A DNA stretch of 64,000 nt from Anseranas semipalmata (lineage: Eukaryota; Chordata; Aves; Anseriformes; Anseranatidae), in the NCBI GenBank assembly GCA_013399115.1, contig VXAA01000101.1:1-64000 (forward strand). Direction: 5' to 3'. Position numbers and translations under genes: made by a program. Under the pieces are notes generated by a model. The model did not search any database. It was given only the letters and a program-made list of their open reading frames with translations, and was not told the DNA's origin. Shown piece after piece: positions 51,201-62,206 of this stretch. The first letter of the stretch is position 1, and each line of letters opens with the position of its first letter.

Positions 51201-54200
51201 GGACTGGCAGCTGCAGCTAGGTTAACAGGTTTGTTACGAATGAGAGCATAATCCCGCTCAGGCGCTCTCTGTGCCAGATCTGCATGACTAACAAAAATAA
51301 GATAGCAGTTAAGACACACTATTGTCGCTAATTGCCATCAGCTTGTCTCAGAATATTTCCATTCCCAACATTTGATGGAGGCATACACTTTGTGTGCCTG
51401 CTGCACTGTTGGGAATTTGGACATTGGTTTTAATGAGGGACGGTGTTTTCTGTTTCTTTTTTTGCCTGAGCACAGAAAATGTTAACTACCCTCAAAGCTT
51501 TGGTCCTGCTCATTCAGTATGTCCTGGTTCATGCAAACAGAAGAGGTGATGGTCACATGGATTTGCATCTGTCTTGGTGTAGCCATTTATATTTGTCTCC
51601 CTGCTACAGCCCATCCCTTTCAACAGTGCTGAGCACTAAGAAGCTGTTCTTGGCAAAGACTATGGGCACAAAAGAAAGAAAGAAAAAAAAAAAGACCATG
51701 AAGCATAACTGAGACTGCCAGCTTTATACCCTGTACAGGAAACAAAAGTAAAACCATGGAGGAGGTATACTAACCAAACCTCCCATAGCTAAAGGGAGGG
51801 TTATTTTAAGTAATGTAATGTTGGCGAGATTTTATTAGTGTTAACATTGCCTTGCGTCTCTCCTTTTAAGCTATTATGGAAACTATTCTGTTTTTAGGGC
51901 TATAATCTATCTCAGTTACATATAAGACAGAAAACTGTATAAAGCAATATTAATAACTGGATAATAAGGAATTTCACTTCTTGAGATATATACAGAGTGG
52001 AGTAAAACCAACAGAAAAATAAAGATTGCTTTCATGAATTACTGCGCTCTTCTAGCAAGGAGTAATGTGTACTTTGATGGTAAGAAGTGACATATGAAAA
52101 GAGATTAGACCCATCATATGTTATGCTTCACGAACTATCTCCATGGAAATGCAGAGTTCACTTTCTTCTTTGCTCAAAACCCGTTTTGGGTAGAGATCAC
52201 TATTGATTTGAAATTAAAATCAAAATTTCCTCAAGAATTAGAGGACTTCATTAGTCATGCATGGAATCGCACTTTCCAATATGACCTCTGTTCGCAAAAT
52301 GATATCTCACTCCCATTCTCTGACTGATAGAGTTGGCAATGAAGGAGTAAGGCTGGGCAGCTTTGAAAAAGGTAACTATTTGTCTTGAGTGCTTATTTCA
52401 ATATTTTCTGATGTGGAAGCAAAAACACATCAGAACCAATTTCCTTGCCTTCAGTCAGTCTGCCTCACTTCTTCCACACGGTGCAAGTTGTCGGAATTCA
52501 CTGAAAAGCAATGATATTGTACATCCTGTCCTAAGCAGAGTTCTTACTTCCATTTTAATGTGCTCATCGTTTGAGAGTGTTGCTTGGAGTGGAACATCCT
52601 TTAACATACACTGTATGATATTCTAGTCCCTGGTGCCAACGGTGCATGGTTGAATACTAAAATCAACAGAGAACTCGGTGTACTATAACATTTTATTCAC
52701 AACATTTCTTCCATGGTTTGAAGATGATTGACACCTTTGATTAGCCCAATTTTAGCACAGAAGATGGTGCAGTTTCTTCTCTGTCTTGTCCAGAAATAGT
52801 AAAAAATGCAAAGTCTGATCTTTCTAGCAGGTATTTCTTGAATGTAGGTACTGCTCATCTCCTCAGCCACATGAAGCATGTAGCACAAAATGAATGCATC
52901 CAATAATATAAGTAAAATGCATTCTCTTTTCTAAGGAATATGCACGAGCATATGTGTACACAAAGAGATAGTTTTATTTCCATTCTGAGAAACTTACAAA
53001 ACTAGTGTCAGGATCTATCATTCTTATTAATGACATTTTATTTCTTTTTAATTATATATGTACTAAATAGGATTTAGTTAATTGTTTTTATTAAGTAGAG
53101 CTTTTAAAAGTTCAAATAATTTGTATAACTTTAAATTAAAATGGCAATAAGCATTTTCTAGTAGTAAAATAAACGTAGAAAATGTTTTAATTAAAAGACA
53201 GAACTGTAAAAAATAAAATAAAATTCCACTTGAATGATTTCATTATTTATAGTAATAGAAAGTCTCAATGGAGTTTTCAAAGATCACCATAATGAAAAAA
53301 TCTAAATATACAGACCTGTCTTTTTCTTATTTTTTCCTATTTTTCCCCATCTAACTCATAAATAAAAATAAAATGTAAAGTGTTTTGTGAAAAAGAGGGT
53401 ATGCAATCACATTTTATGGGTTACATTTCAAATAGTTAAAAAATAGAGACATCAATGAGATTAGGTTTCTATGAAGTTTTATCATTAACTTTAATGTTCC
53501 CATAAAAGTGAATGAGAAGTTATAGTGTTTTGGTCATCTCAGTAGTTAAATTAATAAAAATACAGAGTTTTTCAACCATGCATACAATAGTAGTCTCAAA
53601 TGATTATAACAGATGTTTTCTGGTTTGTTTGTTGTTGTTGTTTCTTAGTTTTCATTTTTATATTTATTCCCTGAAAAATTCCATTCTAGCTATCCTAAAT
53701 TCACCTGAGCATTGAATGGTAAGGCTTGGAAAAGCATCTCCTTTCAGGAAAGCAAATAAATCACAGTAAGGACAAAATAATGTCTTCTACATTTTTTTTT
53801 GTTCAGAGACATGTCAATTTTTAGCTGAAGCACTTTACTTCTGGAGAAAAATGTAAATGAGGGAAGGAGGGGGTTGTACTGAACTTACAGAATTGTTCAG
53901 TTAAAAGAGCAAGACAAAAGAGGTGTGAATATTTTACTTCGAACTTTTAGAAGCCTTTTTCAAAAAAAAAAGAAAAAAGATTTCATTTTTCATTCAAAAA
54001 GGTTTTCATTTTGAAATTTCTCTATTTCAGATTTTTTTTAAAGTGGTGAAATGGTATTAGTCCACTGTCTTCATTCATTTTCATTGATCCGTTTCTTTTG
54101 ATCCTCCATTCTTTGTGTTCCCCCTTGAAAAGATGTCAAATCAACAACAACAAGTTTGAAGGAAAAAAAAAAAGGCAAACAAACAAAAAAATCCCACCTT

Positions 54201-54672
54201 GCATGTCACTTAGGATTATTGAAAGATATGTGTTTTGGAGCTAAACTAAACCAAACCAGGAATCATTCTCATCATTGTAGTTGTATTGGTTTAGATAGGA
54301 AGGAGTACAGGGAACGTCTAACCACACATCAGGCATGCGTGGAGAAAAACACAGGTTTGGAGAGACTGTGCAGATAAAGGAGGCTGTTTGGTAACGGCAC
54401 GTGGACTCTTAAGACATATGTTCTCCTTTCAAGACTAAGGCAGTATGTCTACAAGGCACTGCACTGCCCGCGTATATTTGTTGGGGTCAGGGCTGCCTCT
54501 GTATCATGAGACACCACTTGTTTGCCGTAGGTAGAAATCACCAAAGAAGTATCTAAATAATTTTATTATCCAAATAGAATTCCCCCAGAAACCAGGAGGC
54601 TGTGGATTAGCAATGACCTTGCATGAGCACATTTCTAAGTCGAAAGAGAAATGAAAGACACATACCACTCAC

Positions 54673-54841
54673 TCTCGGTTATCTCCGTATCAGTCATCTC
54701 ATTCATGGTGGGACTGTTCAGCTGCAGCTGGTGCTCCTCCTGCATCCTTTCCTGGCCATATATCTGAGGCGTAAAATCAAGAGATTGGGTATGTCCACAC
54801 TGATTATAGCAATGACTTCTGCGTGGTGTTGAGATACCCAT
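54673..54841 (-). other. Candidate protein-coding exon of unknown gene, possibly a first coding exon
   Basis: On the minus strand one frame reads like genuine protein, including HTQSLDFTPQIYGQERMQEE and QLQLNSPTMNEMTDTEITE, which is polar and acidic toward the end. A consensus donor GTGAGT follows the last exon base at 54673. The 5' limit is uncertain. An ATG at 54839-54841 has A at -3 and G at +4 (GCAGCATGG) and would give 56 codons plus one base, beginning MGISTPRRSHCYN. Acceptor-like AGs at 54800-54801 or 54819-54820 would instead give internal exons of 127 or 146 bp, but neither has a good pyrimidine tract. The codons favour G/C at the third position between about 54680 and 54745, unlike the flanks. 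No signal peptide or membrane segment is visible. I do not recognise the protein, and I see no second exon of the same gene in the window. A chance open frame remains possible. Confidence 0.4.
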
Positions 54842-57800
54842 GCTGCCTTTTAAGCAGCTCTCCTTGGTCACAGGAAGCACTCCTGTGACCCTGGTATATC
54901 AGCTCATTCCTGCGGCTGCAACTGCTGCACGGACAAATCCTGTGTCTCTAAGCAGTGGAACCAAATCATAATCATTTCATGCTCAACCTTGATTCTGCCT
55001 GTTAAAATAGACTTCAAAGCTAATGAAACAGAGACTATCATTTGTTCCATAGTTCACTTCACCAGTAAGTCAGGACCTTTAAATATTCACTGCTAAACAG
55101 GAACTATTTGGAAACAAAGCGACAGAAAGCGACTATGGATCTTTGCTCATAGGTAGGAGCTCTGATAGCTGATAGTAAAGCAAATAAAAGTTAGGTTTTT
55201 AAAACAAGAGTAAGCTCAGCTTCTGATTCTAAAGGGAGATTTCAGCTGATGAATTTGCTCATAGTCCAGCTTCTCATTTAAAGGACTAGTCATTCAAATG
55301 TAACTACCCTATCTGTCCTTTGTAATAAGTGAGAAACAGAAATGCTTATGTTAACATAACTTTAAGCACAGCAGAATGAGCATTAAGAGGTAAGAGGGAA
55401 AAAGTAGAAAATTTGGAAGCTAGGTCATTCAGCATATGTTAACATGGCCTGTTACTGGATAGAGTAACAGAATTTTTTACAACAACTACCCCTTCAAGCT
55501 AAAGAAAGATATGTTGGAAACAAAATCATTCCAATGTTAATGCTTAACTCTACAAAACATATTTTTGCAGATTATTATTTTTTTCAAACCATAAAAATTA
55601 TGCATATTGTGTATATTAATGCACAGTATTTTGTATGAGTAGTCATCTAATCTACACAGTATCCAACCATTCTTACAAACCCTAGACATCCACATAGTGT
55701 TGTCACACAATGTGCTGAGCCTGACCAGATAGACAACTTTCAATATTTGTCTTTTAATGTATGATCCTGACAAAAATAAAAAATAAAATACAATTGTATT
55801 CTTACATGTGCCAAGCACATGAAAAATTATGCCTTCACAGCCTATTAAAAGTAATAGAAATTTCACTCTAGAAATTTCAGTGCATCGTGGTTTAGAGTTT
55901 TACTGTTAAGAAATGAAGGAAAAAGGACCCCACTAGGAAATTTTGGCCTTGTAAGTTTGCTAGTCTACTTCTCTGTGTTTCTTTCAAAGTTACACATCTG
56001 CTCAATCCCAATAGAAATTATTTCTAAACTTTATTTTAATTACTAAGCAAAATTTTACTGCTGACCTACCAAAGGAAATGTAGCCTTACTTCCCCAAGTC
56101 AATTTAAAAAGAGCCACGCGGAAAGACAATTCTGACCTCCAGCAGTGCGGGGCACCATGGAATTGGCACAGCAGAATTTCCAAATTTTGTATTAGCATTA
56201 GTGATATCAATTTTTAAACTGTTGCATACTTTATAGAGCAGAGTGCAAAAATTTTACAACTGTAAAAGAATACTTAGCTGAGGAGTTGTAACATCCAATG
56301 AAATAAAACACATTAGCAGAACAAGACTATCGAAACCATGCTGCAAACTCATATTCATCCAAATGGACATTCATATGAAAATCACAGATAAATTGTGATC
56401 CTAAGCTGTTAAATGCAAGGTCATGCTTGAAAGTGGGACTTAAAATCCTGAGTCACTTGGGGCTGTGTAGAGTCAGACAAAAATATCTTCCAGACCCATC
56501 TCTCAGTCTTCCTGTCCCAGATCCTTAAAGCTGTTCAGGTGTTTAATTCCCATGAAACCAAACACCTTTGAAGCTCCACGTACTCTGGGTCCAGCCAGGT
56601 CTGGAGGAAATTGCTACTGGACATGGGTGCAGGCTCAGGTCATTCCTTCCATAGGTTTACATAAACTTCCATCCACAGAGATAATGCCAACCCCCTGAGC
56701 TTTTGAAAGGTTGTGAATAGAAATTAACAACTGAGAGAAAGTAGTAGTATTGTTGAAGGAGAATTGAAGTTTCTACCAAATCAAGAAAGAAAGAGTAGAG
56801 AGACAGAGAGCTAGACAGAAAGAGAAGTAAGAAGACAATTTAAGATGATTTTCCTACGCAAAATTGTGCTCTTTGCCCATGGGCTCATTGTGACTAAGCA
56901 GGAAAAAGTCAGATAAACCACAAAATTATGTAGAGGACCTTTTTGCTTATCAAGAACTCCCCTTCTGTAGATTTTCTGTGGTGAGTTTATGTAGATGTTC
57001 ATGATGGCCAGTGTCTGTGAAACATTGCCATGGAATCTCTGCCCCTTTCATCAGTGATTTTCTTTCAAGGCCTGTGAGGTCTGTTCCAGCTGGCTTTTAC
57101 TGCACTGCTCTTTTGCTCGCACAAATCATTCATCCCTGATTTAAACAGAAGAAATAAGTGAGATTTGTTCTTTGTGATCATGACAGAAACCTTTAAAGAT
57201 GAATGCCTTTAGCTAATTTTGGATCTAGAGTCTCTGGGCTGGAAAGGGTAAATATGATGGTGATCGCTGAGCAATACCTCAGTCTTGACATGACTGCCTC
57301 TTCTAGCAATTACAGCAAAAAAACAATACGTTCTTTACCCTTCTAAGCAAACAGTTATTCATTGTTTGCATGAGATTCTGGTTAATATCAGTGTGCCTAA
57401 ATTAGTCAAAGATTTCTTGCACGTGTTTTATTTTATTTTATTAGTGATTTGGCGTTTTCTCTTTATCCCAAGGTATTAGGTGGGTATTTTCATCATGTAG
57501 GCTGGCTCATTTGTCTCTGTAGCTCTTCCATTCAATGCATGCTCCCACTGTCTCACACATAGCCCTTCAGCTAGCAGAACCAATTAACCTCTCCCTTTTT
57601 CTTTAAAAGTGAAAAAAAAAAAAAAAAAAAAACTCCTCTCTGCTCTGTGCTTACAATAGGCTTAGCCAAAGCACATATTCACAGCTACAAATATATCTCT
57701 TGGAAAACTATAAGCATGTGCCATGAATTGGATTTGTTTTGTCCTGGAAAATCACGCAATATAAAACTACAATTTCTGACCTTTTCTTTGTTTTTCATTG

Positions 57801-60800
57801 TATTACTTATTAGCATAAACTAACATTTATACTCCCACTAATATCCAAAGAGGTGTTGACATGCTCGTGAATACCTAAGCTTGCCAGATAAATGAGAAGC
57901 CAAAGACTTGTCTTACCCATGCAGTCACTGCAGTGCATTGCAGAGAAGCAAAATATCCTGAGGGTCAAGGAGGTGTTGCAGAATGAACACTGTCACCTCA
58001 ACTGAATACAATCAATCTGCTTGAAAGCACCAGCATCAGTTCAGGAAAAGGTAGTCACTCTGTCAGGGCAAGATTGATAAACATTGTATGAGCTGCCTGG
58101 GTTTCTTCCAGTTGCAATATCTATGACAGGGGTGGGTGGATATCCTATAGAAACCAGTGTAGTTAGCAAAAATTACCCCTCGTTCTGGCAAAAATCCCAC
58201 CTAAACCCTAGATGAAACACATGGTTTGTTTTTATTTTTATAAAAGGAAAGGCTTAATTAAATCGTTTCTATTTACCCAGGGTAGTTGTCAGCTGTAGGT
58301 TAGAATCCGTATTAATGAACTGAAATACTTATAATCACTTTTAGGGGGTTTTATGAGAAATAGTTGTACGGTTTTGTCTTTAGTATTTTATATGCCATAT
58401 ATAATGTTTCCTGTGCTGTAACTATTTTATTAATTGATGAACTACCTTGAAAAAGGGTGTGATATCCATGGGCCTGCTGCAAATGGCGTCAAGGCTTCTG
58501 CTGACTCTTGGGCCCACTCTTCAATTCATAGAGCTGCTTTTACTCCTAGCTTGGATAAGACTGAGGCTTTGCAAGCAGAGGTAGCATTTGAGGAACAAAT
58601 GTGATTCTGTCATGGAAAAAAAATGAGTTGTGAATAAGAATCAGGGAGAAAACAAGACTATGGTATTTGGCCAGGTATCTAGTCCTCCTTATTTGAATTA
58701 CCTGTGATCTTTCCTAAGAAGAAAACTGCAAAAATCAGATGAAATAGGAAAGTGTGACTAATTCTGCCACATTCAATCCATGGTACATGCATGTTTGTCA
58801 CTCATAATGTGAAATTTGTGACTTGTCCTGTTAATGTTCACTTCATTCTCTGTATATCAGTCACAGATGTTTGGAGCATCTCCATGAACTCCTGATTCTG
58901 TAAGTCACAAGACAACACTTCAGAACTGCATCAAGCCCAATTATATAAAATCCTTGCTATCCATTTTATATCACATCATTACAACAATTTCACACACTCT
59001 CGTGTGTGCTCATGTGTCTAACCAATGTCTCTGGCTTTGGGAACATTGCCTTCTGGATCAGTGAAGGACGAGGATTTTTTGACAGCATTTGTTGTCAGTG
59101 AGTGCTCTACCTAAACCCTCATCAGTCCTATTACAATATTCTGAGACTGGCAACATGCTACAAGGTGACTCATTCCCTCTGCTACAAGGTAAGGTTCCTG
59201 CTAGCTGGCAGTTTCCTCCGTGACCAGCTCCTCCAGGACTTTGCTGAGGAGCACAGACTGAAGTGTCACAGTTTCCAAGGTAGACTCCTGAACAAGGCTG
59301 TAAGAAGCACCCATATATGTTCCAGTTAGAGGTACAGCCATGCTAACCCTTGTTTTACTGTGGTAGGACTCTGGCTTCTCCTTGTCTGTAAGGGCCCTCT
59401 GCCCTTGCAGCCTTAGCTGCCTGTACTGCTGGAGGCAGAGACAAAGGAGGTGCAGCCCACCGGGCTGTGAGCAAGCGTGTTGTGTTTGTACTTTGGTCTG
59501 CGCTAATAAGAGCACTGTTGGAAGCTGCGAGGAAGCATCAGATCTTCATGCCTAGGTCATCTCTCTGCCTGTCTTCTCTCAGCCCATGAGAAATTTTTCA
59601 TTCAAAGGTCTCCCCTCCGTGAAATTTCCTGCTGCTTCCCAGAGAGCTCAGTTTGATTCCAGAGGTCTCCTACAACACACAGGCTGACAATCAAGGGCCA
59701 AACTAACTTCTACAGTAGCCAACAGAGCTTTAAGGTAAGTGAGTAAGCTAGTTCAGTAATTGTACCCTGTGTGTGTTTTGGTACCTGCTGTGAATTTAAT
59801 GTGGAGGTAGGCAATCAAGTACACCACATTTGGTTATAAGGGAGAGGGGATAGTTGTGCAGAGAGCCATCTTCACCCAGCTGTGCAGAAGCAGTGTTCAA
59901 TCTGCATGTGAGGAGGGTGTGGGCAGAACTGAATTATCTCCAGCATGCTTCCCTTGTGCTGCCTGAAGAAACTTAGCGGAGATCCCTCCTTTCCAGACCC
60001 CAAATGCTTGAAATGTAGGAAATGTGATTAGTTGCATGATGCTGGAGTTGAGTGACTGTTCTTGTTACTCTAAGACCTGCTTTTAAGGCTATTTTCTCTC
60101 TCTGGGAATCTGATAGACCTTTTGGAGCAGTTTTAAGCTTGCTAATTGTGTGATAGAGGGAGTTTGTTACAGATCCATTCAAAAGCTGGTCATTACATCC
60201 CACAGTGGGGAAAGGATGTGGAAGAGGAGAGAAGCTGTTAAACACTTCAGGGTTAAAAACACAGTTGGTTACTTTTGATATGACAAAAAAAAAAAAAAGT
60301 AGATAATAGATTTCCTGGGAAGAGAGGTGGAGAATCAGGGAACGCTGATTATTTGTAGTGCCTACTGAGTCAAAAGAAAATGTAGAAAAGGAATCAAGCC
60401 CTGCCATGCAGGTGTGAAATCAAGAAGTCACACATGTTCAAAAATACATTGGATGTATCAAATGCTGCTTATTTAGCCTTATTTTGTGTACACTCGGCTC
60501 ATAACCTTGGATAGTAGGTGACATGGCACAGGCAGTACATAGATCTGGTTTCCAGTATGCAGTCCTTTTGTTCTTTTCCTCAACAGATTGATTCAATGAT
60601 TTTCCAGCACCTCTGATCCAAAAGTAGCTGATCTTTTTGTCCAAGTCCCAAAGACCTGTGCCCACTTCTGCTTCCATGCATTCCTTGCAGTGTTGTCTTG
60701 GACAAGAAGCTTCCTACTTCCTGGATAAGGAAGGAAGTGGCAATTAATTCTGTCCTGAAGTCAAACAAAGAAAATACAGGGGAAATACATTTTCCTTTTT

Positions 60801-60860
60801 ATCTTAGCATATTTTTAAACAAAATGTTGATCCTTTCCAGCCAGCTCTGTCAGTAATCAG
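54842..60860. other. AT-rich unique non-coding DNA
   Basis: No gene is supported. The longest frames (109 codons at 55537-55866 minus, 144 codons at 59973-60407 minus) lack recognisable domains, and the latter includes an F-rich run from an A tract. Visible items are A21 at 57612-57632, A14 at 60285-60298 and a TAAT-rich, even-textured stretch at 58200-58440 that may be conserved non-coding sequence. Positions 59190-59700 are locally richer in GC, with no motif I recognise. Confidence 0.55.
57612..57632. repeat. Poly(A) tract, 21 A
   Basis: Uninterrupted A21 after TTTAAAAGTG; no insertion body recognised. Confidence 0.9.
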
Positions 60861-60906
60861 GAAAAAAACAAACAAACAAACAAACAAACAAAAAAAAAAA
60901 CAAAAA
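60861..60906. repeat. CAAA microsatellite with A-rich flank
   Basis: About six CAAA units flanked by A runs, ending about 55 bp left of the minus-strand CR1 3' end. It is close enough to mark the old insertion neighbourhood, but it is not part of the CR1 octamer tail. Confidence 0.9.
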
Positions 60907-60961
60907 ACTATTTGAAATATGGTTATTCCCCTCTCATCTCTTTCTTGACTATTTCTTAAAT

Positions 60962-62076
60962 ATAGAACAGTTCAGTTGGAAGGGGTCTTCAGAGATCATC
61001 TAGTCCAACTGCCTGACCTCTTCAAGGGTAACCATAAGTTAAAGCATATTAATGAGGACATTGTCCAAATGTGTCTTGAACACTGACAGGCATGGGGCAC
61101 CAACTGCCTCTCTAGGAAGCTTGTTCCAGTGTTTGACCACCCTCACAGTAAAGACATTTTTCTTAATGTCCTGTCTGAACCTCCGCTGTGGCACAGATTT
61201 GTGCCATTCCCACGTGTCCTGTCATCAGTTATCAGGGAGAAGAGACCGGCACCTCACTCTCCACTTCCCCTCTGCAGGAAGCTGTAGAGAGCAATGAGGT
61301 TGCCTCTGAGCCTCCTTTTCTCCAGACTAGACAGCCCAAGTGTCCTCAGCCTCTCCTCATAGGACATGCCTTCCAGCCATTTTACCAGCTTTTTTGACCT
61401 CCTCTGGATGCTTTCAAGTAACTTAACATCCTTTTTATATTGTGGAGCCTAGAGCTGCACACAATACTCAAGGTGAGGCTGCACCAACACTAACTATAGC
61501 AGGAGAATCACCTCTTTTGACCGGCTGGCTGTGCCATGTTCAATGTACCCCACAATGCAGTTTGCCCTGTTGGCTTCCAGGGCATACTGCTGGCTCATGC
61601 TGAGCCTGCTGTCACCAGCACCCCCATTCTCATTCCTCCAGGGAGTCAACAGCACCTTCCAGTTTAGTGTCATCAGCAAACTAGCTGAGGATGCATTCCA
61701 CCCCTGCATCCAGATCATTGATAAAAACGTTGAACAGAACCAGCCCTTGAATTGAGCCCTGGGGAACACCGCTGGTGAACATCTACCAGCCAGATGTAGC
61801 TCCATTTACTAAAACACTTTGAGCTCTACCATTGAGCCAGTTTATCACCCAGCATAACATGAACCTGTTTATCTCGCAGTTGGACAATTTGTCCAGAAAG
61901 ATGCCATGAGGGATGGTATCAAAGGCCTTACTGAAATCCAGAAATATATTGTTAACAACTTTTGCAATTCAAGAGACAGTCTGAGCGGTGATGCAGAGGA
62001 GTTTTCACCTCTGCCTGGTGGGTTGGTTCTGTGATCCAGCTGATCACATCCAGGCTCTCCATCAGCCCAGCTTCAG
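60962..62076 (-). mobile_element. CR1 LINE, reverse transcriptase domain to 3' end, minus strand, defective
   Basis: Reading right to left, the reverse transcriptase palm motifs appear in order: LDFSKAFDTIPH (about 61941 to 61906), GVPQGS (61770-61753), and FADDTKLEG (from 61680 leftward) carrying the catalytic aspartates. After these come the ORF2 C-terminal stretch and a 3' UTR ending at GGTTCAGTTGGAAGGGGTC-type sequence near 60962. In-frame TAG stops lie at 61783-61785, just before GVPQGS, and at 61681-61683, immediately before FADD where a lysine codon is usual, so the enzyme cannot be made. The octamer tail is eroded to ATAGAACA. About 1.1 kb remains of the element. The 5' end abuts a second, differently diverged CR1 3' end at 62077. 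Confidence 0.95.
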
Positions 62077-62206
62077 GTATCACAGAATCACAAAATCATT
62101 TAGGTTGGAAGAGACCTTCAAGATCACCTTGTCCAACCTATGACCTAACACTAACAAGCCCTCCACTAAACCATGTCACTAAGCTCTACATCTAAAATGT
62201 AATGCA
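62077..62206 (-). mobile_element. Short CR1 3' end, minus strand, head-to-tail with the previous copy
   Basis: The plus strand reads TCACAGAATCAC, then TTTAGGTTGGAAGAGACCTT, ending in ACTAAGCTCTACATC. This is the reverse complement of the 3' UTR seen at 32545-32662, including GAGCTTAGTGACATGG and the octamer tail GTGATTCTGTGA. Only about 120-130 bp remain, and the 5' limit near 62194-62206 is approximate. It carries no coding sequence. Its tail touches the 5' end of the 1.1 kb copy, which points to insertion of one element beside or into the other. Confidence 0.9.

Larger units (their letters stand above)
44166..54672. other. AT-rich unique non-coding DNA with one CpG-rich spot
   Basis: No firm gene. 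Visible items are the AAAT microsatellite at 44700-44730, T15 at 46224-46238, a perfect hairpin at 46455-46485, CTG repeats at 47043-47060 and the small CpG-rich segment at 48244-48420. Positions 53030-53240 are very AT-rich with many TAAT/ATTA cores and may be conserved non-coding sequence, but they may equally be low-complexity. Open frames up to 115 codons (49417-49764) show no domain. Confidence 0.55.

Noticed and set aside
59973..60407. 144-codon minus-strand open frame
   Set aside because: The phenylalanine run comes from an A14 tract, with no motif, no splice context and no codon bias.
61052..61805. Overlapping open frames on both strands
   Set aside because: All lie inside the minus-strand CR1. 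The plus-strand ones are antisense shadows.
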